From contig JALOOO010000020.1 of assembly GCA_025454375.1 (NCBI GenBank), forward strand, positions 1 to 35,133: DNA of 35,133 nucleotides. The letters are read 5' to 3'. Each line of letters begins with the position of its first letter. Position 1 is the stretch's first letter. Below, piece by piece: positions 1-7,816 of the stretch. Position numbers and translations under genes: made by a program. The notes beneath the pieces are model-generated. The model did not search any database. It was given only the letters and a program-made list of their open reading frames with translations, and was not told the origin of the DNA. Origin of the DNA: Leptolyngbya sp. Prado105 (GTDB lineage: Bacteria > Cyanobacteriota > Cyanobacteriia > Leptolyngbyales > Leptolyngbyaceae).

Positions 1-1
1 A

Positions 2-799
2 CCCAATCTGAATCTGCGGAATGAGCTTACAAAAGAGTTCAACGAGACTGCTGAAAAGTTAAATGAGACTGCAACCATCTTGGCCGCCAAGGAAGCTAAA
101 TGGGCGCATGTCGAGAAGGAACTGCGAGAAAAGCTCCACTCGACAGAAGTCGAGTGCGCAAATGCCAAGGCAAATGGTGCCATTTTGGAGGCTCAATTGA
201 AGAAGCGAATGCAAAACGAGCACGAGTTGGCTTCTCAAGTCAGCGGTTTGGCCAGTCGTTTGGCCGAAGCTGCATCGGAGTCAAACGAGAATGCCAAGAA
301 GTATGATCAATCTATCGCTGACCTCCATGCTGAGCGCAAGGATCTCATTGACACAGTTGAAGATTTGACCCATCGCCTCAAGGGTGCTGCCAAGGCCATG
401 GAGACCATGCGTGCCCAACAGCTCAAGATTATTGATGGTGCCATCTCTCATGAACAAATTGTTTCCAAGGCATTGGAAGCGCATGCCCAGATTGTGACCG
501 ATGCTGCTCGTCAGCAGCAGGAGCTGGAAATTGCCAAGGAAGAACGTGCCATTATCCTTAATTTGTTGGCCAAGCAAGACGAGGCTTACAAGAACACGAT
601 CTTCCCGAAAGCGGATCAAAAACGCTTGGTGGTTGAAGCCGCTTCTAGCTTCGGCTGGCAGAAGTACATGGGATCTGAAGGCGACATGATTAGCATTGAG
701 CGCTTTGGGATTTCTGCTCCGGGTGGAGTTGCAATGGAGAAATTCGGCTATACGGTCGATAACGTTGTCACTCGTGCAAAAGCTGTCATGGGCAAATAA
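2..799 (+). CDS. Coiled-coil protein with transketolase-like C-terminal tail (5' partial)
   Basis: The reading frame is open from base 2, so the gene starts upstream and the TTG at 80 is not its start. The first ~190 visible residues are rich in E, K, A and Q with heptad-like spacing, typical of a long coiled coil. The last ~75 residues match the C-terminal domain of transketolase: QDEAYKN, then KRLVVEAASSFGWQKYMG, RFGISAPGG, and FGYT.DNVV..AKA. The whole thiamine-binding and pyrimidine-binding parts of transketolase are absent from the visible part. Lysine codons are mostly AAG in the coiled coil and mostly AAA in the tail, so the two parts may have different origins. It may be a true fusion, a decayed tkt joined to another gene, or an assembly artefact. 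The tail assignment is fairly sure; the function of the whole is unknown. Confidence 0.7.
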   Translation, partial: PNLNLRNELTKEFNETAEKLNETATILAAKEAKWAHVEKELREKLHSTEVECANAKANGAILEAQLKKRMQNEHELASQVSGLASRLAEAASESNENAKKYDQSIADLHAERKDLIDTVEDLTHRLKGAAKAMETMRAQQLKIIDGAISHEQIVSKALEAHAQIVTDAARQQQELEIAKEERAIILNLLAKQDEAYKNTIFPKADQKRLVVEAASSFGWQKYMGSEGDMISIERFGISAPGGVAMEKFGYTVDNVVTRAKAVMGK

Positions 800-831
800 A
801 CACAGAAGTTGCTTTGAGTGATAGATTGCAA

Positions 832-858
832 GCCCTCAGAATTTCTGGGGGCTTTTTT
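832..858 (+). terminator. Rho-independent terminator after the coiled-coil/transketolase-tail gene
   Basis: The arm gccctcaga at 832-840 pairs with tctgggggc at 844-852 with one G-T wobble and a 3-nt loop, followed directly by six Ts. It lies 33 bp after the stop codon. Confidence 0.8.
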
Positions 859-972
859 GCTCCCATAATTTTTCGGAATTCCTAAAGACAAATTCCCCGT
901 GGTTTGCAGAAATGCCGCAGACTCTACCGCATCTCCGTAAACAACGGGGAATCAATTTGGATTGCCAATGCT

Positions 973-1458
973 CTAGGACATCGCCTGGACAATGAAATCG
1001 AAATAAGGAGCTGCTGCTGCTGCATCGTCACCACTCAGTATTCCGAGAGACGCTTCCTTTAGACAGCGAATCGCTTCTGCCATCCCTGGAACCGGAACCC
1101 CAAGCGCGTTATACATTTCCCGCGCTCCGATGACTCCAATTTTCTCGATCGGATCAGTACTGCCTGCTAACACACCATACGTGACCAGTCGCAAGTACCA
1201 GCCATAATCGCGCAGACACAACGCCCGCTCCCGATTGCCGTAAGCGTTGCCGCCCGGAGCAATGAAATCAGGACGCTTTTGCCACAGCAACTTGCTCGCT
1301 TGCTCTACAATCTTTTTCTCACTTTCAGACAGGGTTGCGGCAATTCGAGTCCGTTGCTCTCCAGTTTGAAAAAAGTCTCTTATGCCGCTCAATTCGCCGC
1401 TCGTTGGATAACGAAGCTCGTCGTCGGCTTGTAGGATAACTTGGCTAACTACGCTCAT
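973..1458 (-). CDS. apcD: Allophycocyanin alpha-B subunit (terminal emitter of the phycobilisome core)
   Basis: The product is 161 residues, the usual length for allophycocyanin alpha-type subunits. ApcD binds a phycocyanobilin and serves as a red-shifted terminal emitter in the phycobilisome core, passing energy mainly to photosystem I. The bilin-binding cysteine is at residue 81 inside [21 protein letters not shown]-type sequence, and the conserved PGGNAYG lies at 68-74. The N-terminus MSVVSQVIL and the C-terminal [13 protein letters not shown] resemble ApcD rather than ApcA, which usually starts MSIVTKSIVNAD. It stands alone, not in an apcAB operon, as is usual for apcD. There is no clear Shine-Dalgarno upstream of the ATG at 1458. 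Confidence 0.93.
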   Translation of the reverse strand: MSVVSQVILQADDELRYPTSGELSGIRDFFQTGEQRTRIAATLSESEKKIVEQASKLLWQKRPDFIAPGGNAYGNRERALCLRDYGWYLRLVTYGVLAGSTDPIEKIGVIGAREMYNALGVPVPGMAEAIRCLKEASLGILSGDDAAAAAPYFDFIVQAMS

Positions 1459-1616
1459 GTTTATATTGCGGTATCTCAGAATTCACTTTGTAGTGTACCG
1501 ACTTTCGGGGACGATGCGAAAGGGGAATCTCTCATTTAGCTTGACAATTCGTTACATTTCACTATAAGGGGACGAGAAAAGGCGGAACACTTTTTCTCAT
1601 TCCCCAACTTCCGCCA

Positions 1617-2093
1617 CTATTCCTCGATCGATTCAGTCTTAGGAGCAGTTGCGGTGGTTGGAGTCGGAGTCTCCACTTTGACAGGTTCCGGTTTTTTGAC
1701 GGGTTCAACTTTGACGGGTTCAACTTTGACGGGTTCAACTTTGACGGGTTCAGGCGGCATCTCAAATCCTAGTTGCGCTCTAGCTTGATTTAAGGTGTAG
1801 CCCAAACTTGATTTTCCAGCATTGAGCAAAGCTTTTCCAGTTTCAGACGCGATCTGCTCGCTCGATCCTTCGAGTTGGTTAAACCACTCGCGCGTGGTGC
1901 GCCCTGCCCCCACTGAAACCTTCCAAAACCAATCTGACACGACTAGAACAAGGCAAATCACTAACCATCCTAGGAGCGCTGTCTCTCTCAAAATTGTCCA
2001 GGTCATCGTTAGCGCTGATTGATAAGTCCCGTAGGTCTCTGAAGCGGTAAGTAGCTTCAACAACTTTGCGAATTGTGCTTGAATTTTTTCCAT
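1617..2093 (-). CDS. Small membrane protein with proline/valine/lysine/glutamate repeat tail
   Basis: The 158-residue product is not a family I can name. One hydrophobic segment (about residues 38-55, WLVICLVLVVSDWFW) is probably membrane-spanning. A polar region of about 60 residues follows, then a tail of PVKVE repeats and an acidic C-terminus. The repeats match a 15-bp DNA tandem repeat at 1698-1752. Proteins with one transmembrane helix and a charged Pro-rich tail are often periplasmic spacers or anchors, but nothing here proves the role. It lies 158 bp upstream of apcD on the same strand, which suggests neighbourhood only. The start ATG at 2093 is the only sensible one. Confidence 0.7.
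   Translation of the reverse strand: MEKIQAQFAKLLKLLTASETYGTYQSALTMTWTILRETALLGWLVICLVLVVSDWFWKVSVGAGRTTREWFNQLEGSSEQIASETGKALLNAGKSSLGYTLNQARAQLGFEMPPEPVKVEPVKVEPVKVEPVKKPEPVKVETPTPTTATAPKTESIEE
1698..1752. repeat. 15-bp tandem repeat, 3.7 copies, inside the coding region
   Basis: The unit gacgggttcaacttt starts at 1698, 1713 and 1728, and a partial unit of 10 bp starts at 1743. It encodes the PVKVE repeats on the minus strand. Copies are nearly identical at DNA level, so copy number may vary between strains without breaking the frame. Confidence 0.9.
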
Positions 2094-2566
2094 TTAAATT
2101 GCGTCTCCCTAAACAGAATCTTTCTCAAATTATCATTCTCAAGACTGAATTCCACCTGAATCCGGCGTTCATTGATGTCTATCGGTTCATTGATGCCTAT
2201 CAATAGATAGATGCGATCGCATCTGCCGCAGTCTAAACTACGCACAGCAGACTCAAGCGATTTATCAATCTGCGGCGATTAAGACAGGTATCAAGTCTTT
2301 TAGCGCACTTCACTCATCTTCTGAAATAATTGACTGTTGTAAGGCATTTTGAGGAAGATGATTGGACTTGAGGTAGCTTCATGGTTCTTTTTAACTACTC
2401 AGAATTGACTTAGATAGCTCTAGCGGCATAATCCGGGGTTGGGCGTTGATCTCCCGTAGGGGCGATGTGAATCTACCCAAAGGTTTTTATGCTAAGCGGA
2501 ACAATAATAAATGCGCTCGCTCATCAGGATCAGCTTGGTGAATTTTGTTAAATCTGTTTTACAGCT
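2094..2566. other. Intergenic region between the membrane protein and the PEP-CTERM gene
   Basis: I see no convincing gene. The 62-codon minus-strand frame at 2057-2245 overlaps the neighbouring gene and has no family features. Two near-identical 16-bp copies of ttcattgatgYctatc lie at about 2168-2183 and 2186-2201. The far end carries the promoter listed separately. Confidence 0.5.
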
Positions 2567-2596
2567 TTGACATCAGGCGTTAGGGGTTACTTTATT
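2567..2596 (+). promoter_or_regulatory. Putative sigma-70-type promoter of the PEP-CTERM protein gene
   Basis: A perfect -35 hexamer TTGACA at 2567-2572 is followed after 18 bp by TTTATT at 2591-2596, four of six matches to the -10 consensus. Transcription would begin near 2604, just before the ATG at 2623. Confidence 0.5.
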
Positions 2597-2622
2597 CGTC
2601 CTTTCGTAGAGTTCAGCTTTAG

Positions 2623-3669
2623 ATGGTGCCAGAAGATATTTCCACCTCTAGGAAGTGTGTGAGGAGACAGCCTTCGTTCTGCTGTCCTCAAGAGGAGAAC
2701 CTGAAATCGAATCGTTCAAATCGTCGAATTTCGTCGCTCGCGTTTGGGCTTTCGCTGGGATGGTTGACCAGTAGTCTCGTGCTTCCTGCTCGTGCTGCCG
2801 ATATGTCGATCGGCAATCAGGGCATTCGAGCCAATAAAGACGCGACCTTACAATCAGAATTTGTTGAGTCCCATGGTGCCTACCAATCTACTTTTGGTGT
2901 GATCAACCTGACCACGAAGGAAAAAACCCCTCTCTTGGTTGAGACGAAACCCTCTGATAGCCCAGATACGATTTTCCGCCCGTCTACAAAAATTGATGAT
3001 TTGGGCAGTGAGCTTGATTTTCCGGGTACTCCTGGGAATGCGGTTCCTGAACCTGCAAGACAGTACACCTTCAGACCCAACAATGATTACGTCTTTTATC
3101 TAGAGTCTTCATTTAATGGGCGACCTACTGGGATTTTGTATTCGACTGACAGTTTGAATCCCAATGCTGAACAGCACGTTAAATTCACGGGTGACATCAA
3201 TAGCCTGTGTCAATCGGGTGGGATGATGCTGGGCTGGGATGATACTGGCTCTAGAATTGTTCGCAATCGCGACGCGCAGGATCGGGACTACGACGATTTT
3301 GTTGTGCGGATGCGGGATACGGCATGTCCTGTCGGTGGCGGTGAACCCCCTCCTGTTGTTTCTCCGGTTGGACCGGGTGGCACTCCAGTGGGTCAGTTGC
3401 CTCCAGTTGCTCCAGCCCCAGGTGGGGGGTCGTTCTTGCTGCCCGCATTGCTAGGTGCAGGTGCGATCGCGGGATTGGCAGTTGGTTTAGGCGGGGATGG
3501 AGATAGTGGCGGCGGCGGCGGTGGTGCTGTCGGCGGCGGCGGTGGTGCTGGTGGCGGTGGCGAGGAGCCGATTCCTGAACCCTTGACGATCATGGGATCG
3601 AGTGCAGCCATTGGATTTGCCGCATTGATGCAGCGTCGTCGATCGAAGAAGAAAAACAAGAAAGACTAA
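2623..3669 (+). CDS. Secreted PEP-CTERM-type surface protein with Gly-rich linker
   Basis: The product is 348 residues from the ATG at 2623. A signal peptide is visible after a basic stretch (NRSNRRIS at about 28-35, hydrophobic core to about 56, PARA cleavage site). A beta-rich domain follows, with a DRDYDDFVVRM motif near 220 as in DUF4114-like domains. Next come a Pro/Gly-rich linker with poly-Gly, and a C-terminus with PEP, a hydrophobic stretch and an RRR/KKK tail. That tail is the PEP-CTERM signal read by exosortase; no exosortase gene is in this window. The start is uncertain: GTG at 2659 has an AGGA five bases upstream, and the signal peptide only begins around residue 27. It has its own promoter and terminator, so it is probably monocistronic. 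Confidence 0.8.
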   Translation: MVPEDISTSRKCVRRQPSFCCPQEENLKSNRSNRRISSLAFGLSLGWLTSSLVLPARAADMSIGNQGIRANKDATLQSEFVESHGAYQSTFGVINLTTKEKTPLLVETKPSDSPDTIFRPSTKIDDLGSELDFPGTPGNAVPEPARQYTFRPNNDYVFYLESSFNGRPTGILYSTDSLNPNAEQHVKFTGDINSLCQSGGMMLGWDDTGSRIVRNRDAQDRDYDDFVVRMRDTACPVGGGEPPPVVSPVGPGGTPVGQLPPVAPAPGGGSFLLPALLGAGAIAGLAVGLGGDGDSGGGGGGAVGGGGGAGGGGEEPIPEPLTIMGSSAAIGFAALMQRRRSKKKNKKD

Positions 3670-3689
3670 CGCCTGTGGTTTAATTGCAG

Positions 3690-3725
3690 ATATCCCTTCT
3701 TCGGGTTGGAGAAGGGATATTTTGT
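3690..3725 (+). terminator. Rho-independent terminator after the PEP-CTERM gene
   Basis: A perfect 11-bp inverted repeat, atatcccttct at 3690-3700 and agaagggatat at 3710-3720, has a 9-nt loop and is followed by tttgtt. It overlaps a possible TTG start at 3706 for the next gene, which argues for the ATG at 3739 instead. Confidence 0.85.
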
Positions 3726-3738
3726 TGGGGATTTGCTG

Positions 3739-5286
3739 ATGTCTTGGGTCGTCGCAGTTGGGAAAGTCGATCAGGTTCAGGCGACTTGGAAAGAGGCAGG
3801 CATTGCGATCGTTTGCGATACAAAGCTGCCTATTTTAGTCGGTGAGCGCTATGTTGTGATCGCTCAGAATTTTCAGTGGATAGGGTTTGAGTCGCTTGAG
3901 CAGATCGATGCGACCTTTCTCGTGTGGGATCGGCAGTTGCAGCAGATTTGGATGATTCGCGATCGAGTGGGACAGAAGACGCTCTACTACACGACAACGG
4001 GCGAGACTCGCTGGATTGCACCGAGATTGCGATCGCTCAATCCCTATCATTCGCAAGCATTAGATTTAGTCGCACTCCGGGATTATTTGTCCTGTGCGTT
4101 CGTTCCAGGATTTCAGACCTTATGGCGAGATGTGCGAGAAGTTCGACCGGGCACTTGTCGAACTTTCGAGACCGAAAGAATTTATTGGTCACCGCAAGAG
4201 CAAATTCAGAACACAGCAGAATCGCTCGAATGGCATGGGCAAAAAGTACGATCGCGATTAGAGTCACTCGTGCAGGAAATGCTGCCGATTGGAGAGCCTG
4301 TTGGCGCGTATCTCTCTGGCGGGATTGATTCGAGTTGTGTAACGGCACTCGCCGCTAAATTTCACGATCGATCTGTTCATACTTACTCGATTCATTTTGG
4401 GGCGCAGTATCCGAATGAGTTGGAATTTGCGAATCTAGTCGCAGAGCATTGTAAAACTCAGCACCATGTTCTAGAGATTTCGCCTGAGACGATTTGGCGA
4501 ATGTTACCGGAAACATTAGCGTTCTTAGACGATCCGATCGGGGAAGGCTTAACCGTTCCGAATTTGGTGCTGGGGCGTGCGGCAAAAGAATCAGTCGATG
4601 TCGTACTCAATGGAGAAGGAGGAGATCCCTGCTTTGCAGGTCCAAAAAATAAGCCGATGTTACTGAACAGTCTTTATGGTTCGCAGCAGAGCGATATTTC
4701 TGCGTATCTAAGGTCGTTTCAGAAGTGCTTTTCGGATTTACCAAAGCTGTTAAAGCCTGAGATTTACACCGCGATCGCCCAGGCTCCTTCGGTGTTCGAG
4801 TCAGATTTGAATGCGTCTGTGAACTATTTGAATCGATTGATGCTGATCAATTTGAAATTCAAAGGAGCGGATTACATTTTGACAAAAGTAGATGCCTTGA
4901 CATCAGCCGCAGGGATTGAAGGTCGATCGCCGTTATTTGATCCGAGCATGGTGACGTTGAGTTTGCAGATTCCGCCGGAATATAAGCTATCTGGAGCGCA
5001 AGAAAAGGCAGTTCTGAAAGCAGCCGTAGCGGACTTGTTACCCGATAGGATTGTAAATCGTCCGAAGAGTGGCATGATCATGTCGATGCAACAGTGGTTC
5101 CGCACGATTTGGAAACGCAGAGCGCGGGCGTTACTGCTCGATCGTAATGCGGAGATTGCGCCTTATATCAATCAAGCGATCGTCAAGGATTGGCTGGATT
5201 ATCGTGGGGAGATTTGGCATCGGTATGGGTTGAAGCTGTGGTTGCTGGTGACGCTGGAGATTTGGTTAAGAGTCAATCGACGTTAG
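3739..5286 (+). CDS. Asparagine-synthetase-like ATP-dependent amide ligase without the glutaminase cysteine (copy 1)
   Basis: The product is 515 residues from ATG 3739. The C-terminal half is an AsnB-type synthetase domain: the PP-loop SGGIDSS at 193-199 binds ATP and forms an acyl-adenylate. Other family motifs are NGEGGDPCFAG (291-301), GIEGRSPLFDP, and KLSGAQEKAVLK with the expected lysines. The N-terminal half keeps the amidotransferase fold (RDRVGQKTLYY) but begins MSWVVAVG, so the Cys-2 nucleophile that releases ammonia from glutamine is absent. Such enzymes are known as beta-lactam synthetases, lasso-peptide cyclases and other amide ligases. It lies convergent to the minus-strand block holding its paralogue at 7817. 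True asparagine synthesis is unlikely unless free ammonia is used; the substrate is unknown. Confidence 0.8.
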   Translation: MSWVVAVGKVDQVQATWKEAGIAIVCDTKLPILVGERYVVIAQNFQWIGFESLEQIDATFLVWDRQLQQIWMIRDRVGQKTLYYTTTGETRWIAPRLRSLNPYHSQALDLVALRDYLSCAFVPGFQTLWRDVREVRPGTCRTFETERIYWSPQEQIQNTAESLEWHGQKVRSRLESLVQEMLPIGEPVGAYLSGGIDSSCVTALAAKFHDRSVHTYSIHFGAQYPNELEFANLVAEHCKTQHHVLEISPETIWRMLPETLAFLDDPIGEGLTVPNLVLGRAAKESVDVVLNGEGGDPCFAGPKNKPMLLNSLYGSQQSDISAYLRSFQKCFSDLPKLLKPEIYTAIAQAPSVFESDLNASVNYLNRLMLINLKFKGADYILTKVDALTSAAGIEGRSPLFDPSMVTLSLQIPPEYKLSGAQEKAVLKAAVADLLPDRIVNRPKSGMIMSMQQWFRTIWKRRARALLLDRNAEIAPYINQAIVKDWLDYRGEIWHRYGLKLWLLVTLEIWLRVNRR

Positions 5287-5402
5287 CTCAGCATCTAAGT
5301 CATACAAGGGAGTTTGCAAGGTTAGCACCGGGTTGCAAATCTGGTGCAAGGCAGAATCGAAAAAGGTTGAAAATTAGCTTTGATTAATCCACAAGCTGTT
5401 TC

Positions 5403-6506
5403 CTATCCAAAGCTCTCAACTGCGTAAATGCCCCCGCTTGATGTATCCGTCATTAAGAAGAACCCGCCATCTCCTGAATCGCCGCTCATCTGGCTAGCTG
5501 TCATTCCATAGTTCAACACTTGCAGCAATCGCTGAGGCATCAAGGATTCGAGTTCGACAATTTTACCTGCTTCTAGCCATTGCAATGCTTGGGGCGCAAG
5601 TGATTGTCGAGCTTGACGTGGAATCGGTTGTGCAGAAGATTGAATGACTCTAAATCGTTTGCCTTTTAAGACTTGAGCGGGTGAGAGTCCTAAATCAATA
5701 ATTTGAATCGGTCGATCGCGAAACCAGTTTGGCTCCGTTTGCAATTGATGTACTAGATTCACCCCATTCGCATCTGCATTATGAATTGCGTAAACTTTCA
5801 GGTCTGGATTCCGTTGGAGCATGTCCATCACTGTTGAGAAAATGTCTTCCGGATAGCCATTGATGCTGAGAACTGCACAGTTGTTTTCAAAGTGGAAATT
5901 GTTGGCAATCAGGAATTGAGCAATTTCGTCACGATCGCAAATCACCGCGCGATCGAAACTATAAGCGGTGACCTCGGGACTCATCGATCGCGGTTGTGCG
6001 GGTTGTGCGAGGGGCGGAAGGAGCAATATCGTATTGCCATTAATCGTCTGCCATCGACGCAGCCATTCTCGAACTTCAGGCAATGTGATCAGTTCAGGTC
6101 GAGGGTTGTTTCTTTCTTGAGCGCTTTTCCAGGCTCCAGAAAGCGATAAAGCTGCGAGAAATGCTGCGATCATGCCAATCACAGGCTCTGCCGGAAACGT
6201 AAAGATTGAAAGAATGACAAAGATTAAGCTCAGAATGACGAGAACAATCGGATGAGTGGCCGTCGGTTTGTTCAACCGTCGATCGAGCAAATATTGAAGC
6301 TGTCGAGGAGTGAAGTGAATCGTTCCATTATTTGAGATATCTTGCAGCGCTTTTTGAAAGAAGACATCGGTAAACTTTAAGCGTGGATCACGAATCGCAC
6401 TTGGCTCAAAGACGAATCGATGATTGCAGTTTCTACAGCGACCGGAGTTGTTTGTGCGATCTCTTAAATTATTATCGGTTCCACACTGTACGCATTTCAT
6501 CCCCAT
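5403..6506 (-). CDS. Zinc-ribbon, two-helix membrane protein with a Toprim-like (Spo11/TopoVIA-like) domain
   Basis: The product is 367 residues. Residues 5-8 and 24-27 are CxxC pairs forming a zinc ribbon. Two hydrophobic helices follow at about 86-105 and 108-125. In the C-terminal part, the order VICDRDE (188-194), a strand with SINGYPE (214-220), then VYAIHNADANG (238-248) recalls the Toprim fold of Spo11 and TopoVI-A, where the motifs are V.EKE, GKGYPD and A..DADPYG. Acidic residues are partly conserved, so the fold call is tentative and catalysis is doubtful. ATG 6506 has AGGAG eight bases upstream, which fixes the start. It is the last gene of the minus-strand run, 68 bp after the decarboxylase homologue. 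I do not know its role. Confidence 0.65.
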   Translation of the reverse strand: MGMKCVQCGTDNNLRDRTNNSGRCRNCNHRFVFEPSAIRDPRLKFTDVFFQKALQDISNNGTIHFTPRQLQYLLDRRLNKPTATHPIVLVILSLIFVILSIFTFPAEPVIGMIAAFLAALSLSGAWKSAQERNNPRPELITLPEVREWLRRWQTINGNTILLLPPLAQPAQPRSMSPEVTAYSFDRAVICDRDEIAQFLIANNFHFENNCAVLSINGYPEDIFSTVMDMLQRNPDLKVYAIHNADANGVNLVHQLQTEPNWFRDRPIQIIDLGLSPAQVLKGKRFRVIQSSAQPIPRQARQSLAPQALQWLEAGKIVELESLMPQRLLQVLNYGMTASQMSGDSGDGGFFLMTDTSSGGIYAVESFG

Positions 6507-6574
6507 GTCTATTGCTCCTATAGCGATCTAGGTTGAGTTGTAATTTATGACTAATTTAGAATTGCTCCCTTGTG

Positions 6575-7720
6575 TCAAGTTAGCTGTCGCTCTAACAAAA
6601 CTGCATAATCTTCTCGCTTGCGAATCAATCGAGGGATTTGATTTTCAAGTAAAACTTCAGCAGGTCTGAATCGATGTAAGAAATGCGAAGACATCGCATA
6701 GCCATATGCACCCGTATCCAAAATCGCAATCGGATCTCCAACACTTAAAGCAGGCAATTGACACCCCTTTCCCAAATAGTCCCGCGAATAAGTTGTATTG
6801 CCGCAAACGTCACTTAAGTAATTTTCGGAGTCCTTCCAACTCACAATTTCGCGATAGCCCCCATGCACTGCTAGCACAGCTAAATTCGCGATCGAGGTAT
6901 CTACCCCAACAATCTGCTTTTCCCCTTGCCACTTCACCGAAACGACTCTTGCAAGTAAACAACCTGACTCCGCGATCGCTGCTCTCCCTGGCTCAATGAT
7001 CAAGTCAATCCCGCTCAATTTCTGATTCAAGCTCGCCCCAAACTCTTGCCAATCAAATCTCGCTCCCTCTTTACGATAGGGATAACCAAATCCGCCGCCA
7101 AAATCTAGCACGCTCCAATCGGGAAGCTGTTTCGCAGTTGCAATCACCGTATCGACGACCTGGGTAAATGCCTGAGTTGCATTCGTGCCCGTGCCGCGAT
7201 AGAAATGTAAGCCTGTAATGGGAAACTTAGAAACTGCGATCGCATCTCGAAACTCGCTCGGATGCACTCCAATTCGACTTTCTCCAGTAATCTCAGGCAG
7301 GTTCAACCGTAACCCTAGCTCGATTGGGAATCTAGCCATCTCAGAGCATTGCTGCACCTGCGACACACTATCCAAATTAATCCGCCGCACCCCCCAGTTT
7401 AAAATCTGCTCAAAATCCTCCCGACTCAGGTGACTGCCGCTATACACAATCTGATGCGGCTCAAACCCCGCATGAAGCCCCAGATAGACATCTCCGGGCG
7501 TATTCGCATGAAGTCCCCAACCTGCTTTGAGAAACTGCTTGAGTAAGGCAATATTGCCATTCGTCACACTGGCAAAATGAAACTGAGTCTTCGGATAAGA
7601 AATAGCTTGAGTAATTTCGGCGATCGTCGAATTTAAGCGCTCCGCTTGATAGACATACAGCGGCGAACCATAGGTTTCTAATAATTCATCCGCAAGTGCG
7701 TCCGAAAATGGAATTGCCAT
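6575..7720 (-). CDS. Fold-type III decarboxylase homologue lacking the PLP lysine
   Basis: The product is 381 residues from ATG 7720, chosen because an AGG lies seven bases upstream; ATG 7726 is also possible. The architecture is that of diaminopimelate/ornithine decarboxylases: a TIM barrel, GGGFG at 208-212 for the PLP phosphate, EPGR at 243-246, and a C-terminal GAYGYAMSS at 337-345. The PLP lysine normally sits in Y-A-x-K-A-N; here the aligned residues are F-A-S-V-T-N (49-54), giving Val-52. The C-terminal GPxCESxD active-site motif is GNTTYSRD (307-314), so Cys becomes Thr and Glu becomes Tyr. It is unlikely to be a normal PLP decarboxylase. It may be a binding protein, a regulatory partner of the neighbouring ligases, or a re-purposed enzyme. 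Confidence 0.8.
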   Translation of the reverse strand: MAIPFSDALADELLETYGSPLYVYQAERLNSTIAEITQAISYPKTQFHFASVTNGNIALLKQFLKAGWGLHANTPGDVYLGLHAGFEPHQIVYSGSHLSREDFEQILNWGVRRINLDSVSQVQQCSEMARFPIELGLRLNLPEITGESRIGVHPSEFRDAIAVSKFPITGLHFYRGTGTNATQAFTQVVDTVIATAKQLPDWSVLDFGGGFGYPYRKEGARFDWQEFGASLNQKLSGIDLIIEPGRAAIAESGCLLARVVSVKWQGEKQIVGVDTSIANLAVLAVHGGYREIVSWKDSENYLSDVCGNTTYSRDYLGKGCQLPALSVGDPIAILDTGAYGYAMSSHFLHRFRPAEVLLENQIPRLIRKREDYAVLLERQLT

Positions 7721-7816
7721 GATCATGCCTGCATCGATGCACGATCGACATTTTACCGGAGCGAGGATGTTCTACTCTATCAATTCTAGAAACTTTGGAA
7801 TTCTTGATCGCACAAA

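Noticed and set aside
1698-1752. Possible CRISPR array
   Set aside because: Units are contiguous 15-mers without spacers and encode a protein repeat.
2057-2245. 62-codon minus-strand frame
   Set aside because: It overlaps the start of the membrane protein gene, has no ribosome site and no recognisable features.
3706-3738. TTG start for the first ligase giving an 11-residue longer protein
   Set aside because: The TTG lies within a perfect terminator hairpin, and the ATG at 3739 fits the family N-terminus.
5287-5402. Possible precursor peptide or terminator between the first ligase and the Zn-ribbon gene
   Set aside because: No small frame with a ribosome site was found. The gcacc/ggtgc stem has a long loop and no T run.
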